A stretch of 21,872 nt of DNA. It comes from Nitrosomonadales bacterium (GTDB lineage: Bacteria; Pseudomonadota; Gammaproteobacteria; Burkholderiales; Gallionellaceae). A model generated the notes under the pieces. That model made no database searches. It was not told where the DNA came from and was given only the letters and a program-made list of their open reading frames with translations. Below, piece by piece: positions 7,544-15,358 of this stretch. Each line of letters opens with the position of its first letter. Positions within the stretch are counted from its first letter, which is position 1. The position numbers were made by a program, and so were the translations under genes. The stretch lies in assembly GCA_016716325.1 (NCBI GenBank), contig JADJWO010000009.1:1-21872 (forward strand). Reading direction: 5' to 3'.

Positions 7544-7819
7544 ATGACCTTCCAGCTTGTATATACGGAGCAGTATGAAAAGCGCGTAGCGCGTTTTCTC
7601 AAACGCCATCCCGAGCTGGAAAACCAATACCTCAGGACACTGCAACTGCTGGAGATGAACCCGTACCATCCATCGCTGCGCTTGCATGCCCTGGGCGGAA
7701 GGTTGCAGGGGTTGCACTCGGTATCCATCAACCTCTCTTACCGCATCACGCTTGAGCTGTTGATTCGGGACAAAGAAATCATCCCGATCAATGTGGGCGA
7801 TCATGATGTGGCTTATTGA
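7544..7819 (+). CDS. RelE/ParE-superfamily toxin
   Basis: A 91-residue toxin partners the upstream Phd-like antitoxin. The start at 7544 gives MTFQLVYTEQYEKRVARFLK, the usual first strand and two-helix hairpin. The core continues HPELENQYLRTLQLLEMNP, HPSLRLHALGGRL and LHSVSINLSYRITLELLIRD, then IIPINVGDHDVAY. The ending strand with GDHD.VY/AY is the RelE/YafQ/YoeB-like fold signature. Family members cut mRNA at the ribosomal A site, or in the ParE branch poison gyrase. This sequence looks more like the RelE/mRNA-interferase branch, which is inference. The frame is intact. It is separated from the antitoxin by an inserted repeat. Confidence 0.85.
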   Translation: MTFQLVYTEQYEKRVARFLKRHPELENQYLRTLQLLEMNPYHPSLRLHALGGRLQGLHSVSINLSYRITLELLIRDKEIIPINVGDHDVAY

Positions 7820-8230
7820 TCACACAGTAGCAGCGTTCCGCTGACTACCAGTTGTCGCTGACCCCAATAAGTTTCCGCCAAACCGGCGGACATGGAATAA
7901 GCGCTGCCGGTTCCTGGCTGAATCAAGGCACATCGCCCGATTGCCCTCATGGTGATGCCTAAATTCCCTGTGTGAAATCAGCACCCTGTATCCGAACCGC
8001 GAACATCAGATTGAATGTGCCAGACAAGGGGTGTATAAAATAATTGAGTCGCAACAACGTGAACGCCAACCCGAAGAAGGGAGCAGCTTATCGACCCCGC
8101 GATGATTCCTCACAATTAGACAGCAACACCAATCAGCCAGACCGGCTGAACGCTTCGGCAACCCATGATGCCGACATAAAGATAACGCCGCATAGATGCG
8201 GCGTTTGCATTTCGGCGTTTCAAAAAATTC
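7820..8230. other. Intergenic stretch without a recognisable gene
   Basis: About 410 bp follow the toxin. The only open frame (8044-8244, + strand) has no family resemblance, no ribosome site and an asparagine/arginine-rich random look, so I do not call it a gene. A hairpin TCCGCC-AAACC-GGCGGA lies at 7874-7890 and a perfect 10-bp inverted repeat at 8184-8205. I see no tRNA, riboswitch or phage attachment core. Confidence 0.5.
8184..8205 (+). terminator. Possible intrinsic terminator (perfect 10-bp stem)
   Basis: AACGCCGCAT and ATGCGGCGTT pair perfectly around a 2-base centre and are followed by TGCATTT, a weak T-rich tail. It could end the toxin-antitoxin transcript, although it lies 365 bp beyond the toxin stop. 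That distance weakens the link. Confidence 0.45.
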
Positions 8231-8379
8231 CAGGGAAGCGCTGATTGATTCGTCATACCGGCGAAGGCCGGTATCCAGTGCCTTTATTTAACAGGGTTCC
8301 GGCCTGACCGCAGGTCAGTTTATCCTGAGCCCGCCGAAGGGCCGGAACGACAAAACCGAATAAATCAGCACCTCCCTAA
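8231..8379. mobile_element. MITE-like palindromic element B
   Basis: The outer arms CAGGGAAGCGCTGATT (from 8231) and AATCAGCACCTCCCTAA (to 8379) are inverted copies of each other and match the arms of elements A, C and D. The inner core differs: GTCATACCGGCGAAGGCCGG on the left, and a segment with CAGGTCAG...ATCCTGAGCCCGCCGAAGG and GGCCGGAACGAC on the right. This core resembles the CCTGAGC..GTCGAAGG repeat type seen in many proteobacteria. It ends about 18 bp from the ykgJ-like stop. Confidence 0.7.
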
Positions 8380-8397
8380 GCGAAAGCAGTTCCCCTA

Positions 8398-8904
8398 TTA
8401 CTGACTGTCCACCAACCAGTGCGCGAACCAGTCAGTCAAGGCGCGGTTCTCGCCGAGACCGGCGAGGCTCTGATCGATGGCATCGTGATTGCCCCACACC
8501 ACATCGGCCAGCGCGCCATCTGCCTCACGGATCTCGATGTCCCGACAATAAAGACCTTTATCGCGCTGCACGTAATAGCCGTAGGTGCGGCACGCCACCG
8601 GGCGCTGGGCATAGACAGGACAGGTGCCGGCAACAAGATCCAGCATCGGGCAAGTGAAGGGGCGCGACTGCTGGTTGCTCAGGGCGGTCATCTTGATGTG
8701 GATCGCCTGCAAGTGTTCCGGCGGCAGATCGACCAACCCCTCCCGCAGTAGATCCCATTCTGCTGCTGTCAGTTGCGGCACCTCCGCAAGCTGCTGACAA
8801 CAACCATCGCAACCCTTGCCGCACAACCAGTCGGCGTGATCCATCCGGATGGTTCGTACGCGCTCGGCGATATCTTCATGGAGTTGGATCAGTGTGGTCT
8901 TCAT
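8398..8904 (-). CDS. YkgJ-family cysteine-cluster protein (putative zinc/iron chelating)
   Basis: This is a 168-residue protein of the YkgJ (UPF0153) family. The diagnostic cysteines are all there: CGKGCDGCCQQL (CxxxCxxCC) near residue 29, then CPMLDLVAGTCPVYAQRPVACRTYGYY and YCRDIE. They are thought to bind a zinc ion or iron-sulphur cluster. No biochemical role is established for the family. The start at 8904 (MKTTLIQLHEDIAERVRTIR) was chosen because family similarity begins there. The open frame upstream to 8985 is poor in family features. The gene stands alone between MITE-like elements B and C, and its frame is intact. Confidence 0.88.
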   Translation of the reverse strand: MKTTLIQLHEDIAERVRTIRMDHADWLCGKGCDGCCQQLAEVPQLTAAEWDLLREGLVDLPPEHLQAIHIKMTALSNQQSRPFTCPMLDLVAGTCPVYAQRPVACRTYGYYVQRDKGLYCRDIEIREADGALADVVWGNHDAIDQSLAGLGENRALTDWFAHWLVDSQ

Positions 8905-9009
8905 GGATCGTCTGAATATTACCGGCTCGACTTGTTGGGTACGAGAAGAGCAGGCATTTATTTGGAACATATTTTCTCGAAGCAATGGCGCGCAGCGCCC
9001 AGTGTCACC

Positions 9010-9126
9010 TAAGGATAGGCTGATTATGTTGTCATTCCCGCGAAAGCGGGAATCCAGCTTGTTGATTTAACTGGGTTCCCGCTTTCGCGGGAACGACAAA
9101 AACATACTTGTTCAGACCTTCCCTAA
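9010..9126. mobile_element. MITE-like palindromic element C
   Basis: The left arm is TAAGGATAGGCTGATTATG (9010-9028) and the right arm CTTGTTCAGACCTTCCCTAA (9107-9126). The core has two opposed hairpins, GTCATTCCCGCGAAAGCGGG (from 9031) and TTCCCGCTTTCGCGGGAA, almost identical to element A. The right arm supplies the stop codon of the adjacent arsC-like gene. Confidence 0.8.
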
Positions 9127-9473
9127 AGTATTTCGAGCACATTCTCAGGCGGTCTACCAATCGCCGCCCTGTCGCCATTGATCACGATCGGACGTTCCAG
9201 CAGCTTCGGGTTGGCTGAAATGATGTTCAGCCATTCAGCATCTGATCGATCATCTGCCGGGGAAATGCCGAGCGCCTTTGCGTCATCCTCATTGAAGCGA
9301 ATGACATCCTTGGCCCCTTTGCCCAGCTTGACCAGCACCGCCGCCAGCATCGCAGCAGTAGGCGCGGCTTCGAGATAGTGGATCAGCTCCGGCTCGATTC
9401 CTTTTTCCTGCAGCAAGGCCAAGGTCGCTCTGCACTTGCTACATTTGGGGTTGTAATACATTGATACGCTCAT
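9123..9473 (-). CDS. ArsC-family glutaredoxin-like protein (putative arsenate reductase)
   Basis: This 116-residue thioredoxin-fold protein belongs to the ArsC/Spx/YffB family. The active-site cysteine is in YNPKCSKCRATLALLQEKG (residue 10). The second cysteine three residues on gives a CxxC rather than the common CxxS/CGTS, so redox chemistry may differ. The conserved arginine loop RPIVINGDRAAIGRPPENVLE contains the arginines expected to bind the oxyanion in ArsC. A good AAGGAAG ribosome site precedes the start. No arsB, arsR or arsH is nearby, so an arsenate-resistance role is unproven; YfgD-like housekeeping homologues are equally possible. It lies 48 bp after the GIY-YIG gene on the same strand and could receive read-through from the defence operon. 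Its stop codon is inside element C. Confidence 0.85.
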   Translation of the reverse strand: MSVSMYYNPKCSKCRATLALLQEKGIEPELIHYLEAAPTAAMLAAVLVKLGKGAKDVIRFNEDDAKALGISPADDRSDAEWLNIISANPKLLERPIVINGDRAAIGRPPENVLEIL

Positions 9474-9521
9474 GTGCTTCCTTGTTCTTTTCGCAAAATC
9501 ACTGGTTACGTCAAAACGAAT

Positions 9522-10211
9522 TCATTGCTGCGTTATGAATTTGATAATCGTCTCAATCTCAGCAAGATTCGTATCAAACCATTCTGTGCCGGGCACATTC
9601 TCGCGCCATTTTCCTCGACTCTTGAGCGTTGCGTGAATGGCAGATTCCACTGCACCAACACGTCTAACCTGCCATCTACTTAATATCACCGGATTATCGA
9701 AGGTTGCGCTGCCTTTGCACTGATACGCGACACGCCCTTCAACATCTTTGGTCGTCATGCCAATCTTGATTGGAAAAGCCAACCCGTCTTTAACCAATAC
9801 GGGAAAGCTAAATGCGTAAATCCAACCATCGAATTCCGTTACGTCCTCCACCTCCTCTGCATCCAATTCAGCTTCTTCCATCTCCTGCTGAATATCCGTC
9901 TCAGACTTGAGCCGATACATACCTCCATTACCTAGCCACGTAAAAGGTGAGCTGGTGAGCCGTTTAGCATGGAGCGCAACAAAGAACTTTAGCGCACTGT
10001 AAACCGTGTCAGTTCGGTCTGCCTCAGCAGCGGGAATCTCTATAGCGAGTTGCTCAGGTGTTAAGTGTTTCTCTATGACACGTTTCGCAATATCGATCAT
10101 CTTGAACTGTGCACCTGAAACTGCCTCTGGCTCTTTGGCGATTTCATCAAGCAGCTCATATCTTGCAAAGCGATAGCAAAACGATTTTGTTGGTTCAAAC
10201 TCAATAGCCAT
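9522..10211 (-). CDS. GIY-YIG (T5orf172/MUG113-like) domain protein in a type I R-M operon
   Basis: This 229-residue protein is the last gene of the defence operon. The C-terminal half is a GIY-YIG-type nuclease domain of the T5orf172/MUG113 subfamily: GWIYAF (129-134), PIKIGMTT (147-154) with the second signature strand, R160 in EGRVAYQC, E189 in VESAIHATLKSRGKW (candidate metal-binding glutamate and paired histidine), and GTEWFDT (208-214). The N-terminal 100 residues are unassigned. They end with LHAKRLTSSPFTWLGNGGMYRL, which suggests a winged-helix-like module. A very acidic linker (EMEEAELDAEEVEDV, 110-124) joins the two halves. The start has AGGAG eight bases upstream and lies 9 bp after the SIR2 gene stop, so the two are co-transcribed. 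Whether it cuts DNA or only binds cannot be read from sequence. Confidence 0.8.
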   Translation of the reverse strand: MAIEFEPTKSFCYRFARYELLDEIAKEPEAVSGAQFKMIDIAKRVIEKHLTPEQLAIEIPAAEADRTDTVYSALKFFVALHAKRLTSSPFTWLGNGGMYRLKSETDIQQEMEEAELDAEEVEDVTEFDGWIYAFSFPVLVKDGLAFPIKIGMTTKDVEGRVAYQCKGSATFDNPVILSRWQVRRVGAVESAIHATLKSRGKWRENVPGTEWFDTNLAEIETIIKFITQQ

Positions 10212-10220
10212 GTTTCGCTC

Positions 10221-12068
10221 CTACTTAAAAATAAGTGCAATCGTTAATTTCACACGCTCAAAAAACTTGAGCTCGATTGGCTTATCAAAGTTACCCCAAG
10301 CCACTTCGCACAAATTCCGAATGTCACCCGTATAGATATCATCAAGCCTGTCTGGAACGATGAGACCAAGGTTGCTAGAGAGCGCCAATGACAGATAGTC
10401 GCCGAACTCATGATTCACCGCACCCGGCAATTCACTAAAATCAGTTTGCGATACGCGCTGATTCTTTCCGTGCTGCAGCAAGGCAGCGATCAAACGTAAG
10501 GCGTGATAGTCCGGGTTGCCATCGGCCCTATGCGCCACAAGCGCATCAAGCTGCATGGCAGGGATGGTCAGCAGTTCGTGAATATTCCATTCAAATTTAT
10601 CACCCAGGTGATTTTCTTCACCGATTGATTTCAGATACCCCTGTATAGACTCAAAAGCTACTGAAAGCTTTCCATGGGTATATCCATCAAACTCGGCGGA
10701 ATTCGCCAAAGCACGAAGCAGGTTATCCAGCGCCCATGTCAGACGCTGATCTGTATGCCGGGTAAAAATTGAATGCGCATGGAAAACGCGCTGCATGGCC
10801 GAAAGGTATTTTTCGGTCGCCGACTTCGGAACAGCCTGATGCAGCCAGTACATCAACGGCATCAAATCGATAAAGTCGCGCAAGAAATGACTCAAGTCCA
10901 AATCCAGATTAACTGCTGGACTTTCCTCAGTCATTACCGGTTGAGGTGCTACCCCACGGTGGCGCAGTTCATTCTTGGCAAGGCCAAGAATGCTTTCGAC
11001 AAGCTCGTAGCGGTCTTTTTCAAACCAGATCGGGGTGATGCCCAGATTGGCCAGTTCCGCATTGCGCTGCGCGATCTCTTCAAGACTGTCAGGGGCTTGC
11101 TCGATGGAGAAGTGCTGTTTGGTTTCCTCCTCTTCACCCATGCCTGCCCTGATCGCCCTGAATACCTGCACCGTTCTGTCATTGCGCAGGCTACAGCCTA
11201 AAAACAGCAGACTGCTGTTTTTGTAATGGTAGGCGAGCAGCTTGGGAATAGGCTTGTGCATATTCAGGCTGCCGTTGCCATAGGCTTCATCGTATTGGTT
11301 CTTGCTGAGGATGCAGCGCTTCGGATTCTTGATGTCGCCGTGCAGCTTGATGACCGTGATCTTCTTCGGATCTGGCTTTTCCATTGCATCCAGCCCGTTG
11401 ATCACCTGAACCTTACCTGCCTCGCCCGTTTCGAAGCTCGTCTCAATCAAACGATCATAATTGGTCGTAATAACCGTATCCGCGAACAACTCTGAGATGC
11501 GCCAGACTACATCGGGGATATTGAGATTACGAGAAAACTCATCACGAATTTCGTTGATGAATACTTCGCGGCCACGGACAGCCTCGATCTCTTCCAAAAT
11601 CGTCTCGTAGTCACCGTTGAATAGTAGCCAATCAATCCGCTCCGAGGCGATATGGGCCGTCTTACCTTGGCGGCGAAGATGATCTTTCCAGGTTGAGAAC
11701 CCGCCCGCCGCCGAAACACCAGCCCCGACAAACGGCACCACCGCCCCCGCATACATGAGGTCAACAAGCTGGACGAAGTGATCCACATTGCGCTGAAACC
11801 AGTGGTCTTCGCCAAATTGCTCTTGAAAGAAGAGTTCGCCCAGTGCTTCGTGGCGCCGCTCCTTGCGAAACTCCTGGAACGCCTCGTCATAGCCGCTTCT
11901 GTCGCCCGAAAAGAGCGCCTTGCTGGGCTGGGGCAAAGCATCGACGCCGTATTCAACCCGGACTTCCTGCCCCTCTTCGCTATCCAGCCATTCGTTGAAA
12001 TCGGCAAAGTGCTCGTAGCGGCAATGCTCGTCTTCGTCACACCAGATTTTCTGCAGTGCCTGAGTCAT
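10221..12068 (-). CDS. SIR2-domain protein, probable NAD-consuming defence effector
   Basis: This 615-residue intact frame has a SIR2_2-type domain at about residues 105-365: VPFVGAGVSAAGGFSTW (GAGVS at 115-119, NAD-binding loop), ITTNYDRLIE (TTNYD 201-205), IKLHGD with catalytic-type His243, LGCSLRNDRT (291-299), and ITPIWFEKDRYELVESIL closing the fold. In antiphage proteins such as ThsA, DSR and SIR2-Argonaute systems, this domain hydrolyses NAD+ to arrest infected cells; the same activity here is inference. The first ~105 residues (acidic, aromatic-rich) and the last ~250 (helical, LDLDLSHFLRDFIDLMPLMY onward) match no domain I recognise and may sense infection or oligomerise. It begins 10 bp after hsdS with an AGAAAGAG site, and ends 9 bp before the GIY-YIG gene. 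All SIR2 catalytic motifs are present. Confidence 0.9.
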   Translation of the reverse strand: MTQALQKIWCDEDEHCRYEHFADFNEWLDSEEGQEVRVEYGVDALPQPSKALFSGDRSGYDEAFQEFRKERRHEALGELFFQEQFGEDHWFQRNVDHFVQLVDLMYAGAVVPFVGAGVSAAGGFSTWKDHLRRQGKTAHIASERIDWLLFNGDYETILEEIEAVRGREVFINEIRDEFSRNLNIPDVVWRISELFADTVITTNYDRLIETSFETGEAGKVQVINGLDAMEKPDPKKITVIKLHGDIKNPKRCILSKNQYDEAYGNGSLNMHKPIPKLLAYHYKNSSLLFLGCSLRNDRTVQVFRAIRAGMGEEEETKQHFSIEQAPDSLEEIAQRNAELANLGITPIWFEKDRYELVESILGLAKNELRHRGVAPQPVMTEESPAVNLDLDLSHFLRDFIDLMPLMYWLHQAVPKSATEKYLSAMQRVFHAHSIFTRHTDQRLTWALDNLLRALANSAEFDGYTHGKLSVAFESIQGYLKSIGEENHLGDKFEWNIHELLTIPAMQLDALVAHRADGNPDYHALRLIAALLQHGKNQRVSQTDFSELPGAVNHEFGDYLSLALSSNLGLIVPDRLDDIYTGDIRNLCEVAWGNFDKPIELKFFERVKLTIALIFK

Positions 12069-12078
12069 CTCTTTCTAC

Positions 12079-13874
12079 TCAGGCAACGGCCTGCTCGACG
12101 ATGGCGTCGGCGAGGTGGACTTGGATGGTCTGCGCCTCGGCGAGCCGTTCCTTGAGCGCATCGCATAGCGCCATCAGTTCATCGACTTTGGCAACGATGC
12201 GGTGTTGTTCGGCAAGGGGGGGAAGAGGAAATGGCTCATGCTTTAACGTTTCAACGGAAACCATGTTCTTTTGAGCTGTACCTTGCAATTCCGATAGAGT
12301 TTCCGTCCGCATGTAAAACGCGGGGAAAAGTATCTTGAAGTAGTCATTGGTCAGCGCGCCTTCATTTAGCGATAGCTTGAGAAGCGCTTGATTTATTATC
12401 CCAGGCTCCATCCAAGCTGGCGCAACAGCAACCTTTCCTACCGTTCCAGAGCAGCTAATAATTATGTCGTTGGGTTTTACTTCAAAAGCTTTCAGTTCAT
12501 TGAATTTATCTTCATCAATGTAATATTCGCCTAATGAGAAATCATCTTTGATAGCGTGTTGCTGCTCATATACTTTGTAGCCACTTGAAACGAAATAATC
12601 CTTTCTGATCGCACTGCCAAAGGGCCCGCGCTTAATTGCGTATTTATCATCCGCAACTACTTGCGGAATCAAAGCCCATGCCCAGCCGACTGGCAAAGCA
12701 ATTAATTCTTCACTGTCGCCAATGTTAGGTAGTTCTTTTGGCTTTCTGATTCGACCTTCACTAGCCAACCGTTCTCTTACATCTGCGATGTTCTCCAACA
12801 ACACACTCGCCGGTTCGTCATTGGGATCTTGCGGAACGAGCTTACCCATGACGGCGAGCTGGAGGATGGTTTGTTTGAGTTGGTCGATGCTGGCTTCGGT
12901 GGTGAACAGGGTGTCGAATTGGCTGGCAATACGCGCCCACGCTGCGCTGAATTCCTGTTGCGACTCGACGCGGGCGAGCGTGCCGAGCAGGGCATCGACC
13001 AAGGTTTGGTGGGCTGCGAGGCTGAAAGTTTGTTGTTGCTCCAGTTGGTCGCACAGAGACATGAGTTCGTCGACTTTGGCGACGATGCGGTGTTGTTCGG
13101 CGAGGGCGGGATAGGGACAGCAAGTTGAACTACGGCACTGAGATTTAATTCAACCTGATTCGTCGTTCCCGAAACCAAAGAGTTCTCATGTTTCGGCTCG
13201 ATTCTCTGTTGGATGCCCGGTGCCGATATGTAGCAACTCAGGAATCTGCTACTTACCATGAGCGGGCGGACGATAGTTACATGCGAGTCAGCTACTAGCG
13301 AGTTCGGTTCAACCTCCGGAACAACATTGATTCTTCCGGCAGTCCCGGTACCCGTCGAATTCCACAAGAGATCGTCTTTGCGGAGAAACCGCTCAGGTTG
13401 ATAGCCATCTAGTGATGCATCATCGACATATCTTGCTTGGATCAGATCAAACCCTGCCCACTGAACACATTTTTGCGAAACCACCCGCACTTTTCCGAAG
13501 TCAGCATATTGCGGCCCTTTGCCTCGCTGAACGTAAGACGTCACGACCTGCAACCTGCTCCATGCCCATCCATTAGGAAGTGCAAAGGAATTTTCGCTGT
13601 CGCCGATTTCAGGTAGTGGCTTTTCCTTCTTGATCTCCCCTTCTTTTATCAACCGTGCTTTTTCTTTTGAGATTCTCTCAAGTAGAACACTCGCGGGTTC
13701 GTCATTTGGATATTGTGGAATCAGTTTCCCACGCACGGCCAATTCCAGAATCAACTCGCGTAGTTTTTTGATGCCATAGGCTTCCAGCTTGCTATTGTTG
13801 CCGCGCCCTGCTGTGGACCTGGTGAGCAGCGCCGAGGACCAGAGGTCGAGGTTGTTGGTAATGACTTCCGGCAT
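12079..13874 (-). CDS. hsdS: Type I restriction-modification specificity subunit HsdS (one frameshift)
   Basis: HsdS sets the bipartite DNA target of the HsdRMS complex. Two overlapping frames join into about 598 residues, close to EcoAI-type (IB) HsdS. The layout is duplicated. Each half has a conserved coil (ELAVRGKLIPQ at about 45-55; QLAVMGKLVPQ at about 338-348) followed by NDEPASVLLE and a GDSE...LP.GWAW lead-in. A target-recognition domain follows, then PPLAEQHRIVAKVDELM.LCD. The two recognition domains differ, as expected for a split target. The break is at about 13103-13109: adding one C turns PSPNNTASS into PLAEQHRIVAK, so it is probably a homopolymer error. The start is 2 bp after hsdM and the stop 10 bp before the SIR2 gene. 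Confidence 0.96.
12176..12218. repeat. hsdS internal direct repeat, copy 1 (43 bp)
   Basis: The stretch matches 13064-13106 at about 39 of 43 positions, in the same orientation 888 bp apart. Both encode the AEQHRIVAKVDELM block at the end of each HsdS half. The repeat reflects the duplicated protein, and it could also recombine to remove or exchange the second recognition domain. Confidence 0.85.
13064..13106. repeat. hsdS internal direct repeat, copy 2 (43 bp)
   Basis: This is the partner of 12176-12218, encoding the conserved block after the first target-recognition domain. The frameshift in the gene sits at the edge of this copy. Confidence 0.85.
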
Positions 13875-13876
13875 GA

Positions 13877-15355
13877 TTACGCCTCGCCCCGATGCAATGC
13901 TTGCTGCAAAACATCCTTGAGCTGGTTGCGTAGCCCAGCAATGGTGGCTTGCTGCTGCTGATACTGCTGCAACAGTTGGTCGGGGTCGTGGCTGATCTGT
14001 TCGCCGACGTGGGGGTTTTTGATGTCGAGGTTGTAGTTGCGCGCGACGATGTCAGCGACCGGCACTTGCCAGGCTTGCTCGTTCTGTACGCGCGTCTTGA
14101 AACCGTCTGCCTCGTTTCCCCACCAGCTAATCTCAGTTTCGAATTCCTCGAAGCGCATGGGCTTGGTTTTGTTGTAGCTCTTCACGCCTTCTGGATAGGG
14201 GTGCTCGTAGTACCAGACGTGCTCGGTGGGTCTGCCTTTGGTGAAGAACAGGATATTGGTCTTGATGCCGGTGTAGGGCGCGAACACGTTGTTGGGCAGT
14301 CGCACGATGGTGTGCAGGTTGCACTCTTGCTGCAACATTTCTTTGAGGCGGGTTTTCATGCCCTCACCGAACAGGAAACCATCCGGCAGCACCACGGCGG
14401 CGCGCCCCCCGTCCTTCAGACGGCGGATGATCAGCGCCATGAACAGGTCGGCCGTTTCCCGTGTTCTCAGGTTGGCCGGGAAGTTCTTCTCGATACCATC
14501 CTCTTCCATGCCGCCGAAGGGCGGGTTGGTGATGATGACATCGACCTGATCCTTGGGCGTGTAGTCGGTGTAAGGGCGGCTCAGCGTATTCTTGTGTTCG
14601 ATACGGGTGGGCGTGTCGATGCCGTGCAAGATCATGTTGGTGGTGCAAAGCATGTGTGGCAGAGATTTTTTCTCGACGCCGAAGATGCTCTGTTGCAACA
14701 CTTCTTCATCCCCCGTGACCTTCACGTAATTGTTGCGCTTGTGATCGATGGTGCAGGCCAGGAAGCCGCCCGTGCCACAGGCGGGATCAAGCACGCTCTC
14801 GGCCAGCTTGGGGTTGATGCGGTTGACGATGAATTGGGTAACGGCGCGCGGCGTGTAGAACTCGCCCGCATTGCCCGCACTTTGCAGGTCTTTGAGTATC
14901 TGCTCGTAGATGCTGCCGAAGGTGTGGCGGTCGGCGGTGTTGTTGAAGTTGATCTCGCAGATTTTGTTGATCACCTGCCGCATCAGGGTGCCCGACTTCA
15001 TGTAGTTGTAGGCATCTTCAAACAGGTTGCGAATCACCAGCGCGCGTTTGCCGACCTCGCCGGTTACAACAAGCTTGTCTTTCAGGGTGGGGAAAAGCTG
15101 CAAGTTCACGAAATCGGAAAGCTCGTCGCCGGTCATACCTTCCGGGTCTTTGGCCCAGTTGCGCCAGCGCAGGTGCTCGGGCAGCGGCGACTTGTAATTG
15201 TCTTCTGTGTATTCGAGCTCCAGCTCGCGGTCGTCGTAAATCTTGAGGAAGAACATCCATACCAGTTGGCTGATGCGTTGTGCATCGCCATCGACACCCA
15301 CATCCTTGCGCATGATGTCCTGAATGGACTTGATGATTCCGCTTACATTGCTCAT
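13877..15355 (-). CDS. hsdM: Type I restriction-modification methyltransferase subunit HsdM
   Basis: HsdM is the N6-adenine methyltransferase of the complex. Two copies pair with one HsdS to form the modification enzyme. The intact 492 residues match the EcoAI-like family length. The N-terminal helical domain (MSNVSGIIKSIQDIMRKDVG...SQLVWMFFLKIYDD) is followed by GEFYTPRAV (164-172), the SAM loop VLDPACGTGGFLA (188-200) and the catalytic motif IITNPPFGG (274-282). A target-facing C-terminal part and a coiled tail (DQLLQQYQQQQATIAGLRNQ) that contacts HsdS complete it. The start lies 3 bp after the hsdR stop and the end 2 bp before hsdS. All catalytic residues are present. A long plus-strand open frame covers the same region but is a shadow of this gene. 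Confidence 0.98.
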   Translation of the reverse strand: MSNVSGIIKSIQDIMRKDVGVDGDAQRISQLVWMFFLKIYDDRELELEYTEDNYKSPLPEHLRWRNWAKDPEGMTGDELSDFVNLQLFPTLKDKLVVTGEVGKRALVIRNLFEDAYNYMKSGTLMRQVINKICEINFNNTADRHTFGSIYEQILKDLQSAGNAGEFYTPRAVTQFIVNRINPKLAESVLDPACGTGGFLACTIDHKRNNYVKVTGDEEVLQQSIFGVEKKSLPHMLCTTNMILHGIDTPTRIEHKNTLSRPYTDYTPKDQVDVIITNPPFGGMEEDGIEKNFPANLRTRETADLFMALIIRRLKDGGRAAVVLPDGFLFGEGMKTRLKEMLQQECNLHTIVRLPNNVFAPYTGIKTNILFFTKGRPTEHVWYYEHPYPEGVKSYNKTKPMRFEEFETEISWWGNEADGFKTRVQNEQAWQVPVADIVARNYNLDIKNPHVGEQISHDPDQLLQQYQQQQATIAGLRNQLKDVLQQALHRGEA

Positions 15356-15358
15356 GCA

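Noticed and set aside
7820..8230. A tRNA or riboswitch in the gene-free stretch
   Set aside because: No cloverleaf, T-loop sequence or known riboswitch core was found; only simple hairpins are visible.
8044..8244. A 66-codon plus-strand open frame after the toxin gene
   Set aside because: No ribosome site, no family resemblance, and it runs into a repeat element.
9123..9473. An arsenic-resistance operon
   Set aside because: Only the ArsC-like gene is present; no arsR, arsB/acr3 or arsH is nearby, so no operon is claimed.
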